NCBI GenBank assembly: GCA_002382645.1
Contig: DFYP01000158.1
Location: 1-8,212, forward strand
Source: Desulfovibrio sp. UBA4079
GTDB taxonomy: Bacteria; Desulfobacterota; Desulfovibrionia; Desulfovibrionales; Desulfovibrionaceae
Length of the DNA stretch: 8,212 nt
Reading direction: 5' to 3'
Shown: in pieces, positions 1 through 6,269 of the stretch
How the letters are laid out: each line of letters begins with the position of its first letter
Position numbering within the stretch: position 1 is the first letter of the stretch
Notes under the pieces: model-generated
What the model saw: only the letters and a program-made list of their open reading frames with translations
Told to the model about the DNA's origin: nothing
Database searches by the model: none
Position numbers and translations under genes: made by a program

Positions 1-534
1 CAGGCCTACGAGCGCCAGCAGCGCCAGGCCCGGCCCGAGCCCCCGCCCCAGCGGGACTCCGCCGCCGAGCGCCAGGCCGCCTGGTCCCGCAGCTACAGCG
101 TCCGCGACGAGGACGTGCTCCGCGACCTCTTGAAGGACCCCTTCGCCCGCCAGGTCTTCGACGACCTCTACACCGAGATCCGCCGCGACCGGCCGGGCTA
201 CACCCCGCCCAAGGAATTCAGCCGCAGGCGGCTCCAGTTCCAGTGGGGCAAGCGGACCTTCAGCCTGGACCTGTCCCGGGGCCTCTGGGGCGGGGTCAAG
301 CACTGGTTCCGCAGCCAGATGGACGACGAGCAGACCGTCTATTTCCCGGCCCAGCACCTCCTGCCCGGCCGCAGCCTGCGGCTCTCGGTGCGCCAGTTCT
401 CGGGCCAGGAAAGGACCGTGGAGCTGACCCTGCCCGCGGACTTCGTGGTGGGCCGGCCCATCCGGCTCAAGGGCCTGGGCCGCAAGCTCGGTCCGCTCAC
501 CGGCGACCTCTATCTGCGGGTCCTGGCCAAGTAG
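1..534 (+). CDS. DnaJ-like (Hsp40 family) protein, C-terminal part, cut by left edge
   Basis: The reading frame is open from base 1 to a TAG at 532-534, giving 177 residues with the N-terminus outside the window. The first 35 or so visible residues are a charged linker rich in Gln, Arg and Pro. The rest reads as a substrate-binding C-terminal domain of the DnaJ type. It ends in a stretch with GRPIRLKGLGRK followed by GDLYLRVLAK, matching the family pattern in which 'IRLKGLG' leads to 'GDLYL'. No J domain, HPD motif or CxxCxGxG zinc repeat is visible, so any J domain must lie upstream. Complete proteins of this kind act as Hsp70 co-chaperones in the cytoplasm. It is unlike the full dnaJ at 3396-4511 and probably a second, specialised Hsp40. 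No convincing terminator follows it. The family call is fairly sure; the specific role is unknown. Confidence 0.75.
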   Translation, partial: QAYERQQRQARPEPPPQRDSAAERQAAWSRSYSVRDEDVLRDLLKDPFARQVFDDLYTEIRRDRPGYTPPKEFSRRRLQFQWGKRTFSLDLSRGLWGGVKHWFRSQMDDEQTVYFPAQHLLPGRSLRLSVRQFSGQERTVELTLPADFVVGRPIRLKGLGRKLGPLTGDLYLRVLAK

Positions 535-672
535 CCCGTCCGGTCTCCGGCTCACCTTTTTGTCATCTCCCGCAAAGCCGCGCCGCCAGGGCCTTGCCGG
601 GCGTCCGCCAGAGTGTCCGCCCCGGGCTTGAGTTCATGCGCGATTTCTACTAGTTGCCCTGTGCAGGAACGC

Positions 673-680
673 AAGGAGGA
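673..680 (+). promoter_or_regulatory. Strong ribosome binding site that fixes the hisH start
   Basis: AAGGAGGA lies 3 bases before the ATG at 684. The same frame is open upstream to a TTG at 654, but that codon has no comparable site. It would also add ten residues before the conserved first beta strand of the glutaminase domain. The ATG at 684 is therefore preferred. Confidence 0.85.
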
Positions 681-683
681 GCC

Positions 684-1331
684 ATGCTCGCCATCCTCAA
701 ATACAGGGCCGGCAACCAGACCAGCGTGCGCCGGGCCCTGGACTCGCTGGGCATCGCCAACAGCATCACCGCCGATCCCGACGAGCTGGCCGCGGCCCAG
801 GGGGTCATCTTCCCCGGGGTGGGCGCGGCCGGAACCGCCATGGAAGAGCTGGTGGGCGAAGGCCTGGATTCCGTGCTCAAGTCGCTCATCTGGCAGGAAA
901 AGCCGTTGCTGGGCATCTGCGTGGGCTGCCAGATCCTTCTGGACTACTCCGAGGAGAACGACACCAAGGCCCTGTCCGTGATCCCGGGCGAATGCCGCCT
1001 GTTCAACCCGGCCTGGACCGAGGACGAGGCCGGCAAGGTGCCCATCAAGGTCCCGCACATGGGCTGGAACTCGGTGGAGCTGCTCCAGGACTGCGAGCTG
1101 TTCCAGGGCATCGACCCGCGCAGCGAGTTCTATTTCGTGCACAGCTACTACCCGGCCCCGGCCGAGCAGTACGTCATCGGCCAGACCACCTACGGCCGGT
1201 CGTTCTGCTCCGTGCACGGACGGCGCGGCCTGTGGGCCGTGCAGTTCCACCCCGAGAAAAGCGGGCGGCCCGGGCTCCAGCTCCTGGCCAATTTCGCGGC
1301 CTTTTGCCGGGAGGTCTCCAATGCTCAGTAA
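684..1331 (+). CDS. hisH: Imidazole glycerol phosphate synthase, glutaminase subunit HisH
   Basis: This is the glutamine amidotransferase subunit of IGP synthase (histidine and purine-linked AICAR branch, cytoplasm). It hydrolyses glutamine and passes ammonia to HisF. The 215 residues match the usual HisH length. Visible motifs are FPGVG (43-47), the nucleophile elbow GICVGCQ with catalytic Cys79, PHMGWN (124-129), and the FHPEKSG block with catalytic His189 and Glu191. All three triad residues are present. Two things are unusual: the elbow is GICVGCQ where most bacteria have GICLGMQ, and the first strand reads LKYRAGN where LDYGxGN is common. I recall the elbow variant from Desulfovibrio relatives. 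The gene overlaps hisF by 11 bases, so the subunits are probably made in step. No clear promoter was found in the 149 bases upstream. Confidence 0.97.
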   Translation: MLAILKYRAGNQTSVRRALDSLGIANSITADPDELAAAQGVIFPGVGAAGTAMEELVGEGLDSVLKSLIWQEKPLLGICVGCQILLDYSEENDTKALSVIPGECRLFNPAWTEDEAGKVPIKVPHMGWNSVELLQDCELFQGIDPRSEFYFVHSYYPAPAEQYVIGQTTYGRSFCSVHGRRGLWAVQFHPEKSGRPGLQLLANFAAFCREVSNAQ

Positions 1332-2100
1332 GCGGATCATCCCCTGCCTGGACGTGCGCGACGGCAAGCTGACCAAGGGCGTCAAATTCAAAGGCAACGT
1401 GGACATCGGCGACCCGGTGGAGAGCGCCCGGCACTACTACGAGCAGGGCGCGGACGAGATCGTGTTCTACGACATCACGGCCTCCTCCGAGGGCCGGGGC
1501 ATCTTCCTGGACGTGGTCGAGAAGGTCGCCTCGCAGATCTTCATCCCGTTCTCCGTGGGCGGGGGCATCAATACCCTGGAGGACATGCGCGCCGTGCTCC
1601 TGGCCGGGGCCGAGAAGGTTTCGGTGAACTCCGGCGCGGTGAAGAACCCGGACGTCATCAGCCAGGGCGCGGCGGCCTTCGGGGCCCAGTGCGTGGTCCT
1701 GGGCATGGACGTGAAGCGCGTGCCCAAGAGCGAGGCCATCCCCTCGGGCTTCGAGGTGGTCATCCACGGCGGCCGCAAGCCCACGGGCCTGGACGCCGTG
1801 GACTGGGCCCGCACCGGCGAGGCCCTGGGCGCGGGCGAGATCTGCCTGAACTCCATCGACGCCGACGGCACCAAGGAAGGCTACGACCTGGAGCTGACCC
1901 GGACCATCGTGAAAAGCGTGCGCATCCCGGTCATCGCCTCGGGCGGGGCGGGCAATCCCCAGCACATGGCCGAGGCCTTCACCAAGGCCGGGGCCTCGGC
2001 GGCGCTCATCGCCTCCATCGTGCACTACGGCGAGTATTCCATCTCCGGCATCAAGGAGCACATCGCGGCCCAGGGCGTGAAGATGCGCATGGTCTGGTGA
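1321..2100 (+). CDS. hisF: Imidazole glycerol phosphate synthase, cyclase subunit HisF
   Basis: This is the cyclase subunit that uses ammonia from HisH to convert PRFAR to imidazole glycerol phosphate and AICAR. The protein has 259 residues and the half-barrel pattern of a TIM barrel. Catalytic acids Asp11 (PCLDV) and Asp130 (GMDVKR) are at the standard positions. VGGGI (79-83), Asn103, HGGRKPTG (149-156) and ASGGAGN (206-212) are also present. By eye against Thermotoga HisF, gate residues Arg5, Glu46 and Lys99 are kept, and the equivalent of Glu167 is Glu173. Substitutions are Glu98 for Asp98, Ser104 for Thr104, Asn177 for Thr171 and Ala181 for Arg175. A GGGAGG site at 1309-1314, six bases before the ATG, supports the start inside the end of hisH. 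Sugar-modifying HisF paralogues usually lose the CLDV and DITAS motifs, which are intact here. Confidence 0.97.
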   Translation: MLSKRIIPCLDVRDGKLTKGVKFKGNVDIGDPVESARHYYEQGADEIVFYDITASSEGRGIFLDVVEKVASQIFIPFSVGGGINTLEDMRAVLLAGAEKVSVNSGAVKNPDVISQGAAAFGAQCVVLGMDVKRVPKSEAIPSGFEVVIHGGRKPTGLDAVDWARTGEALGAGEICLNSIDADGTKEGYDLELTRTIVKSVRIPVIASGGAGNPQHMAEAFTKAGASAALIASIVHYGEYSISGIKEHIAAQGVKMRMVW

Positions 2101-2864
2101 TGCTGCGCCGCGCCGCCCTGCTCTGCCTCGTCCTGGCGCTCTGGACCGTCCCGGCCCAGGCCGCCTGCTTCGGCTCGGACGACGCCTTCATGGCCTGGGT
2201 GGAGGCCTACGGACCCAATCCGGACCCAACGCGCCTGGGCTGCGCCGTGCAGTACCTGGCAGGCTCCAAGCTGTTCCAGGACAAGGCCCTGCGCCGTCCC
2301 CTGGCCCACTTCTTCTCCGCGGCCCTGTTCCGGGCCCCGGCAGCGGCCCGGGAACGCGCGGCCCAGGAGCTGACCGCCGCGCCCGACGAGAACGCCCGGG
2401 TCATCTTCCTGAACGCGGTCTGGTACGGCGACACCCCGGAGTCCCGGGCCTTCCTCGGCCGCCTGCGGGACACCTGGGCCTCGCCCACCCTGGCCGGGCT
2501 CGTGGCCGGCCTGCTCAGCTCCGCGCCCCGGCAGCTCCTGGGCAACCTCGCGCCCCAGAACGAGGCCGAGCTGGAACAGGACGCCCAGGACCTGGACTGC
2601 CTCTGGATGCGCTACCTGGGCTCCGACGACACGGCCTACGTGGACCGCATCGTCCAGACCGGGCTGCTCTCGGTGCACTCGGACTCGGGCGGGGCCTCGC
2701 TCCTGGGCTACGCCGCCCGCTGGTCCCTGCGCTCCAACCTGCGCATCCCCCGGGTGCGGGCCCTGCTGGAGGCGCGCTTCCAGAAGGCCGCGGGCGACGA
2801 GTGGGCCCTGCTGGACAACGTGCTCCACGGCAAGCGGGGCGAGGAGCTCCCGCCCGCGCAATGA
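2100..2864 (+). CDS. Exported protein of unknown function, coupled to hisF
   Basis: I do not recognise a named family for this 254-residue protein. The N-terminus is a clear Sec signal peptide: two Arg, a run of hydrophobic residues from 5 to about 16, then VPAQA with likely cleavage after Ala21. The sequence QAAC is not a proper lipobox, so a soluble periplasmic protein is more likely than a lipoprotein. The mature part is rich in Ala and Leu, looks mainly helical, and has three cysteines (23, 48, 167). A region around 165-185 (DCLWMRYLGSDDTAYV) resembles, from memory, a motif in uncharacterised secreted proteins. The ATG overlaps the hisF TGA (TGATG) and has no strong ribosome site of its own, so translation probably depends on ribosomes finishing hisF. 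A role in histidine synthesis is unlikely because it is exported. Confidence 0.85.
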   Translation: MLRRAALLCLVLALWTVPAQAACFGSDDAFMAWVEAYGPNPDPTRLGCAVQYLAGSKLFQDKALRRPLAHFFSAALFRAPAAARERAAQELTAAPDENARVIFLNAVWYGDTPESRAFLGRLRDTWASPTLAGLVAGLLSSAPRQLLGNLAPQNEAELEQDAQDLDCLWMRYLGSDDTAYVDRIVQTGLLSVHSDSGGASLLGYAARWSLRSNLRIPRVRALLEARFQKAAGDEWALLDNVLHGKRGEELPPAQ

Positions 2865-2895
2865 AAAAGGCCGCCGCGCTGTCCGCGCGACGGCC
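2864..2895 (-). terminator. Rho-independent terminator of the DUF4340-rpoZ-dnaJ-moaC operon
   Basis: On the minus strand a GC-rich hairpin is followed at once by TTTTT (2868-2864). The arms pair 2869-2873 with 2891-2895 and 2875-2879 with 2885-2889, with one C-A mismatch between them and a 5-base loop. It lies 21 bases past the moaC stop. The T run overlaps the stop codon of the convergent exported-protein gene. The plus strand has no T run after the stem, so the site looks one-directional. Confidence 0.85.
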
Positions 2896-2916
2896 CCGAT
2901 GATTCGTGCCCCGGCC

Positions 2917-3396
2917 CTACTCGGCCCGGAATTCCCCGCTCTTGCCCCCGGACTTGAAGACCAGCCGGCAGTCGCCAATGATCATGTCCTTCTGCACGGC
3001 CTTGCACATGTCGTAGATGGTGGCGCAGGCCACCTGCACGGCCAGCAGGGCCTCCATCTCCACGCCCGTGGGCGCGGTGGTCCGGACCTCGGCCTCCACG
3101 TCCACGCGGCTTTCCTCGCGGTTCACGGAAAAGCGCACGTCCACGAAGGACAGGGGCAGGGGATGGCAGAGCGGGATGAGCTCGGCGGTCTTCTTGGCCG
3201 CCAGGATGCCCGCCACCCGGGCCGTGTTCAGGGCGTCGCCCTTGGGCAGGGCCCGGCGCTCCAGAAGGTCCATGGTGGCGGCGGACATGCGCACGTGGCC
3301 GCGGACCACGGCCACGCGGGCCGTGTCCGGCTTGCCGGAGACGTCCACCATGCGCGCCGAGCCGTCGTCAGCGATGTGACTGAAGTCCTGGCCCAT
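2917..3396 (-). CDS. moaC: Cyclic pyranopterin monophosphate synthase MoaC
   Basis: MoaC performs the second half of the first step of molybdenum cofactor synthesis: it turns the 3',8-cyclo-GTP intermediate made by MoaA into cPMP, in the cytoplasm. The 159 residues are the normal length. Seen motifs are KGDALNTARVAGILAAKKT (52-70), LIPLCHPLPL (73-82), TGVEMEAL (110-117), YDMCKAVQKDMIIG (128-141) and the terminal KSGGKSGEFR. Lys52, Asp129 and Lys132 correspond to the key Lys51, Asp128 and Lys131 of E. coli MoaC. The ATG overlaps the dnaJ stop by one base (TAATG), with GGGAG four bases before it inside the dnaJ end, so coupling to dnaJ is likely. Sulfate reducers use many molybdenum or tungsten enzymes such as formate dehydrogenases, but no other moa or moe gene is visible here. 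Confidence 0.97.
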   Translation of the reverse strand: MGQDFSHIADDGSARMVDVSGKPDTARVAVVRGHVRMSAATMDLLERRALPKGDALNTARVAGILAAKKTAELIPLCHPLPLSFVDVRFSVNREESRVDVEAEVRTTAPTGVEMEALLAVQVACATIYDMCKAVQKDMIIGDCRLVFKSGGKSGEFRAE

Positions 3397-4511
3397 TACT
3401 CTCCCACCACCTTGTCCATGGTCTTCTTGAGAAATTTCTGGACCTTGGTCACGGTCTTGCCGGCCTCGATCTCGGCGAACTCGCGCAGGAGCTCCTCCTG
3501 GCGCTTGTTCAGCCGCGAGGGGATGCGCACCCGCACCTCCACCAGGAGGTCGCCCTTCTGGGTGCTGCCCACGTGCGGCAGGCCCAGGCCGCGCAGCCGG
3601 AAGACCTCGCCGTGCTGGGTGCCCTTGGGCACGTCCACGGTCACGGGCTCGTCCAGGGTGGGCACCTCGATCTTGGCGCCCAGGGAGGCCTGGACCATGT
3701 CGATCTCGCGGCTGACCACCAGGTTCTGGCCCTGGCGGCGCAGGGTCTTGTCCGGCTCCACGCTGATGATCACATAGAGGTCGCCCGGAGGCCCGCCGTT
3801 GGAACCGGCCTCGCCCTCGCCGCGCAGGCGCAGGCGCGCCCCGGAGTCCACGCCGGCGGGGATGCGCACGCGCAGCTCCTTGCTCTCGGGCACGTGGCCC
3901 CGGCCCCGGCAGTCCGGGCAGTAGCGGGTGATGATCCGGCCCTGGCCGTGGCAGACCGGGCAGGTCACGGAGATGCGGAAGAAGCCCTGGGCCTGCTGCA
4001 CGTGGCCGGAGCCGCCGCACTGGCGGCAGGTTTCCGGCGAGGTGCCGGGCTCGGCGCCCGAGCCCTTGCAGGTGGCGCAGAGGGTCTCCACGGGGATGTT
4101 CAGCTCCACCTCCGTGCCCTTGGCCGCCTCGCGGAACCCGATGCTCAGGTCGTAGCGCAGGTCGGCGCCGGCCCGGGGGCGCGGCCCCCGGCCGCGGGCC
4201 GAGGCAAAGCCGAAGAACTCGCCGAAGATGTCGCTGAAGGCCCCGAAGATGTCCTCGGTGCTGTTGAACCCGGAGAAGCCGTTGTTCACGCCGTCGAAGC
4301 CGAACTGGTCGTAGCGGCTGCGCTTGTCGGCGTCGCGCAGGATTTCGTAGGCCTCGGCGGCCTCCTTGAACTTGGCCTCGGCCTCCGGATCGTCCTGGTT
4401 GCGGTCCGGGTGGAACTCGAAGGCCTGCTTGCGGTAGGCCCGCTTGATCTCATCCTCGGAGGCGGTACGGGACACGCCGAGGACTTCGTAGTAGTCCCGC
4501 CGGGAGGCCAT
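3396..4511 (-). CDS. dnaJ: Chaperone protein DnaJ (type I Hsp40)
   Basis: This is a full-length type I Hsp40 co-chaperone: it delivers unfolded proteins to DnaK and stimulates its ATPase. The 371 residues hold a J domain (1-70) with HPD at 34-36, a Gly/Phe region (75-103) and a zinc-binding region with four CxxCxGxG repeats. The zinc cysteines are 145/148, 162/165, 184/187 and 198/201, and all eight are present. The C-terminal substrate domain contains RLRGEGEA and FRLRGLGLP. The start ATG is 2 bases after the rpoZ stop, with a GGAG-type site inside the end of rpoZ. No dnaK or grpE is nearby, so this copy sits apart from the usual heat-shock cluster and is apparently transcribed with rpoZ and moaC. 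No CIRCE-like inverted repeat was seen upstream. Confidence 0.97.
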   Translation of the reverse strand: MASRRDYYEVLGVSRTASEDEIKRAYRKQAFEFHPDRNQDDPEAEAKFKEAAEAYEILRDADKRSRYDQFGFDGVNNGFSGFNSTEDIFGAFSDIFGEFFGFASARGRGPRPRAGADLRYDLSIGFREAAKGTEVELNIPVETLCATCKGSGAEPGTSPETCRQCGGSGHVQQAQGFFRISVTCPVCHGQGRIITRYCPDCRGRGHVPESKELRVRIPAGVDSGARLRLRGEGEAGSNGGPPGDLYVIISVEPDKTLRRQGQNLVVSREIDMVQASLGAKIEVPTLDEPVTVDVPKGTQHGEVFRLRGLGLPHVGSTQKGDLLVEVRVRIPSRLNKRQEELLREFAEIEAGKTVTKVQKFLKKTMDKVVGE

Positions 4512-4513
4512 GG

Positions 4514-4741
4514 CTACTCCGCTCCGCCCTCAAGCACCACGCCGGCCTCGGGAATGGACGCGTTGGGCAGGACCTTGCCCTCGGCGATCTCGCGCAGGGC
4601 GGTGACCACTTCCTTGTTCTTGCTCTCCACCAGGGGATCGTAGCCCTCGCGGTACTGCTTGACCCGTTTGATGGCCATCTGCACGATGAGGAAACGGTTG
4701 CTGACCTTTTCCAGACAATCTTCGACCGTGATTCTCGCCAT
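4514..4741 (-). CDS. rpoZ: DNA-directed RNA polymerase subunit omega
   Basis: Omega is the small subunit that binds and stabilises beta-prime in RNA polymerase. The 75-residue protein begins MARITVEDCLEKVSNRF, the hallmark start of the family (usually MARxTVEDCLxxVxNRFxLV). It continues with a KRVKQYREGY stretch and a VVTALREIAEGKV helix that matches the conserved 'ALREIA' segment. AAGGAG at 4752-4747 lies five bases before the ATG, fixing the start. It sits 45 bases after the DUF4340 gene and 2 bases before dnaJ on the same strand, with no terminator or separate promoter seen, so it is probably read from the promoter at 6218-6190. In many bacteria omega is paired with gmk or spoT; neither is present here. 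Confidence 0.95.
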   Translation of the reverse strand: MARITVEDCLEKVSNRFLIVQMAIKRVKQYREGYDPLVESKNKEVVTALREIAEGKVLPNASIPEAGVVLEGGAE

Positions 4742-4786
4742 GGCGACTCCTTGCGGCTGGACCGGACCTGCCCGGCCCCCTGCCGT

Positions 4787-6121
4787 CTATTTCTTCAACG
4801 GGAAAAGTCCCTGCAAGTCCTTGAGCAGTTGGTCGGACACCGGATAGTAGGCGCCGCTGTTGTCGGCCTCCAGCCAGCACAGCCCGGCCTGCTGGTCCGA
4901 GTCGGTGAAAAACCGCAAAACAACCAGCGAGGTCCCGGTCTTCTCCAGGATCTCGCAGGTCATAGCCGGGACGGCGGTTTTCGGCAACGCGGCCGCCACC
5001 CCCGCCTCGAACTTCACATTAGTAAGACGCCACAGGGCCATGTCAATGCCCCGCAGCAGCTTGCCGCTGGCCGCGTCCAGCCAGCCGTCCTGGGTCTTCT
5101 CCAGCCGGACGCTCTGGTCCCCCGCCACGATGCGGAAAATCTGAACCTTGCCGGTATCCAGGTTGAGGACCTTGCGGCCCTCCAGGTCGAAGCCGCTCTT
5201 GGCCACCCGGTCCAGGCTGGCGCGCTCCAGGGCGAGGAACACGGGCTGCCAGGAGGCCCGGGCCAGGACCATGCCCGGCAGGGGCTCCTCGCCGAAAATC
5301 TCGACCACCTCGGGCGCGGGCCCGGAGCTCCAGACCTCGAACCGCAGCCAGGGCTGACCCTGGGCCTGGACGCCCTCGGGCAGGGGCTTGGCCTTGAGCC
5401 CGATGAGGTCGTGGATCAGGAGCTTGACCTCTGATCCGGCCACGGGCTTGTCCTTGGCCGATTCCGGCAGGACGAAGAAAAAGCCGCCGTCCTTGCGGGC
5501 GATCTCCCAGGACGGGCCCGAGGACCCCAGGGAGCGCACCCGGGTCACGCCGTCCTCGCTGGCCGAGAGCACCCGGGTGTCGAAATAATAGTCCGCCGGG
5601 TGGTCGATCTGCCGGGCCCAGCCCGCCGCCAGGAGAAAGACCGTGCCGGGCTTGCGGGAATTGGCGGCAAAGACCGCGTCGCCCGAGGGGCTCAGCAGGC
5701 CCAGGGCCAGCTCGGCCTTTTCCGCGGGCTTGTCCTTGCCCGCCTCCGCGCTCACCGCGATGCGGAAGCGCGGCTGGTCCAGGCCGTAGGTCACGTCGGC
5801 CTGGCGGGCCGACGGGGGCAGGACCCGCTGGGGCTTGTTCAGGGCCAGAAGTTCGAGCAGGGCTGCGATCTTGGCCGGGTCGGCCTTGGCCTGGGACGGA
5901 TATTCGCTCTCCCCGGAATGCACGAACCAGGCCTTGCCCTCGCGGTACAGGACGTAGCGGTTCGCGGGCAGGCGGATCTCGATCTCGCGCACGGAATCAG
6001 CGGCCATGGCCGGCCAGATGGCCTCGGACATGCCCTGGTCCGCGGGCTTGCGCGAGAGCAGGAGATACAGGCCGAAGAAGACCAGGGCCAGGCCCAGGGC
6101 CAGGATGAACCAGCGTTTCAA
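4787..6121 (-). CDS. Membrane-anchored DUF4340 domain protein
   Basis: From the chosen start this is 444 residues: KRW, one membrane segment (about 5-22, rich in Leu, Phe, Ala), then a long domain outside the cytoplasm. I assign it to DUF4340 from its pattern: an 'IEIRL...YVLYREGKAWFV' beta block, helices ending in LLELLAL, then 'YGLDQPRFRI'. The function is not known; such proteins often sit beside gliding-type ABC transporter genes, which are absent here. The sequence looks like three related modules (about 44-186, 192-318 and 326-442). The start is a TTG at 6121-6119 with GGAGG ten bases before it, giving a standard K-R-W membrane anchor. An in-frame GTG at 6151 would add ten residues but has only a poor ribosome site. 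It is the first gene of the operon with rpoZ, dnaJ and moaC. Confidence 0.8.
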   Translation of the reverse strand: MKRWFILALGLALVFFGLYLLLSRKPADQGMSEAIWPAMAADSVREIEIRLPANRYVLYREGKAWFVHSGESEYPSQAKADPAKIAALLELLALNKPQRVLPPSARQADVTYGLDQPRFRIAVSAEAGKDKPAEKAELALGLLSPSGDAVFAANSRKPGTVFLLAAGWARQIDHPADYYFDTRVLSASEDGVTRVRSLGSSGPSWEIARKDGGFFFVLPESAKDKPVAGSEVKLLIHDLIGLKAKPLPEGVQAQGQPWLRFEVWSSGPAPEVVEIFGEEPLPGMVLARASWQPVFLALERASLDRVAKSGFDLEGRKVLNLDTGKVQIFRIVAGDQSVRLEKTQDGWLDAASGKLLRGIDMALWRLTNVKFEAGVAAALPKTAVPAMTCEILEKTGTSLVVLRFFTDSDQQAGLCWLEADNSGAYYPVSDQLLKDLQGLFPLKK

Positions 6122-6131
6122 GAATCCGGCG

Positions 6132-6136
6132 CCTCC
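6132..6136 (-). promoter_or_regulatory. Ribosome binding site favouring the TTG start of the DUF4340 gene
   Basis: GGAGG on the minus strand lies ten bases before the TTG at 6121-6119. The alternative GTG at 6151 has nothing better than an AGGC-like match before it. This supports the shorter protein, although ten bases is at the long end of normal spacing. Confidence 0.55.
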
Positions 6137-6189
6137 GGAGAGCGTGCACACAGGAGCCTGGCCTCAGGGCCAGCCGGGCAAAGGGGTGC

Positions 6190-6218
6190 ACTATATCCAC
6201 ACCCATCTTGCGAGTCAA
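6190..6218 (-). promoter_or_regulatory. Sigma-70 type promoter of the DUF4340-rpoZ-dnaJ-moaC operon
   Basis: Read on the minus strand, the -35 is TTGACT (6218-6213), the spacer is exactly 17 bases, and the -10 is TATAGT (6195-6190). Each box differs from consensus by one base. This is striking in such GC-rich DNA. Transcription should begin near 6183, giving a leader of about 60 bases before the TTG at 6121. It is the only good promoter seen for the four minus-strand genes. Confidence 0.8.
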
Positions 6219-6236
6219 GGCGAGATGCCCTATCAC
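6208..6236 (+). promoter_or_regulatory. Possible promoter of the TtcA-like gene, back to back with the operon promoter
   Basis: TTGCGA (6208-6213) and TATCAC (6231-6236) are 17 bases apart; each matches four of six consensus bases. A start near 6243 would leave the AGGAG at 6260 and the GTG at 6270 inside the message but would exclude the ATG at 6225. Its -35 shares base 6213 with the -35 of the minus-strand promoter. The match is modest and may be chance. Confidence 0.35.
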
Positions 6237-6259
6237 TCCCTCCATGACGAACGCGCTCC

Positions 6260-6264
6260 AGGAG
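6260..6264 (+). promoter_or_regulatory. Ribosome binding site favouring the GTG start of the TtcA-like gene
   Basis: AGGAG lies five bases before the GTG at 6270. The competing ATG at 6225 has only AAGG (6217-6220), which overlaps the -35 of the minus-strand promoter. The protein from 6270 begins shortly before the conserved-looking KLTYAQKKCV stretch. I consider this start more likely, but not certain. Confidence 0.55.
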
Positions 6265-6269
6265 TCCCC

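Noticed and set aside
533..561. Possible terminator after the DnaJ-like gene (short stem, then TTTTT at 557-561)
   Set aside because: The best stem is only four base pairs and is separated from the T run by several bases, so I do not call it.
600..656. Promoter-like bases (TTGAGT at 628) and a direct repeat of GTCCGCC (602 and 615) before hisH
   Set aside because: No -10 box lies at a sensible distance (TACTAG is only 14 bases away and matches three of six), and a 7-base repeat is expected by chance in DNA this rich in G and C.
552..1406. Long open frame on the minus strand across hisH
   Set aside because: It mirrors the GC-rich hisH codons, has no recognisable motifs and conflicts with a gene whose catalytic residues are all in place. 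The same applies to the minus-strand frames over hisF (1174-2061) and the exported-protein gene (2025-2978).
684..2100. HisH/HisF as surface-sugar amidation paralogues (WbuY/WbuZ type)
   Set aside because: The HisF keeps CLDV, DITAS and both catalytic aspartates, and there is no sugar amidotransferase or glycan gene nearby.
2917..4020. Apparent 367-residue fusion extending MoaC upstream
   Set aside because: The extra N-terminal part is an Arg/Pro/Gly-rich out-of-frame reading of dnaJ. The ATG at 3396, with GGGAG before it, gives a MoaC of normal length.
3573..4643. Long open frame on the plus strand across dnaJ and rpoZ
   Set aside because: It is a composition shadow rich in Ala, Gly, Leu and His, and lies opposite a DnaJ with all domains intact. 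The same holds for plus-strand frames over the DUF4340 gene (4751-5434, 5600-6247).
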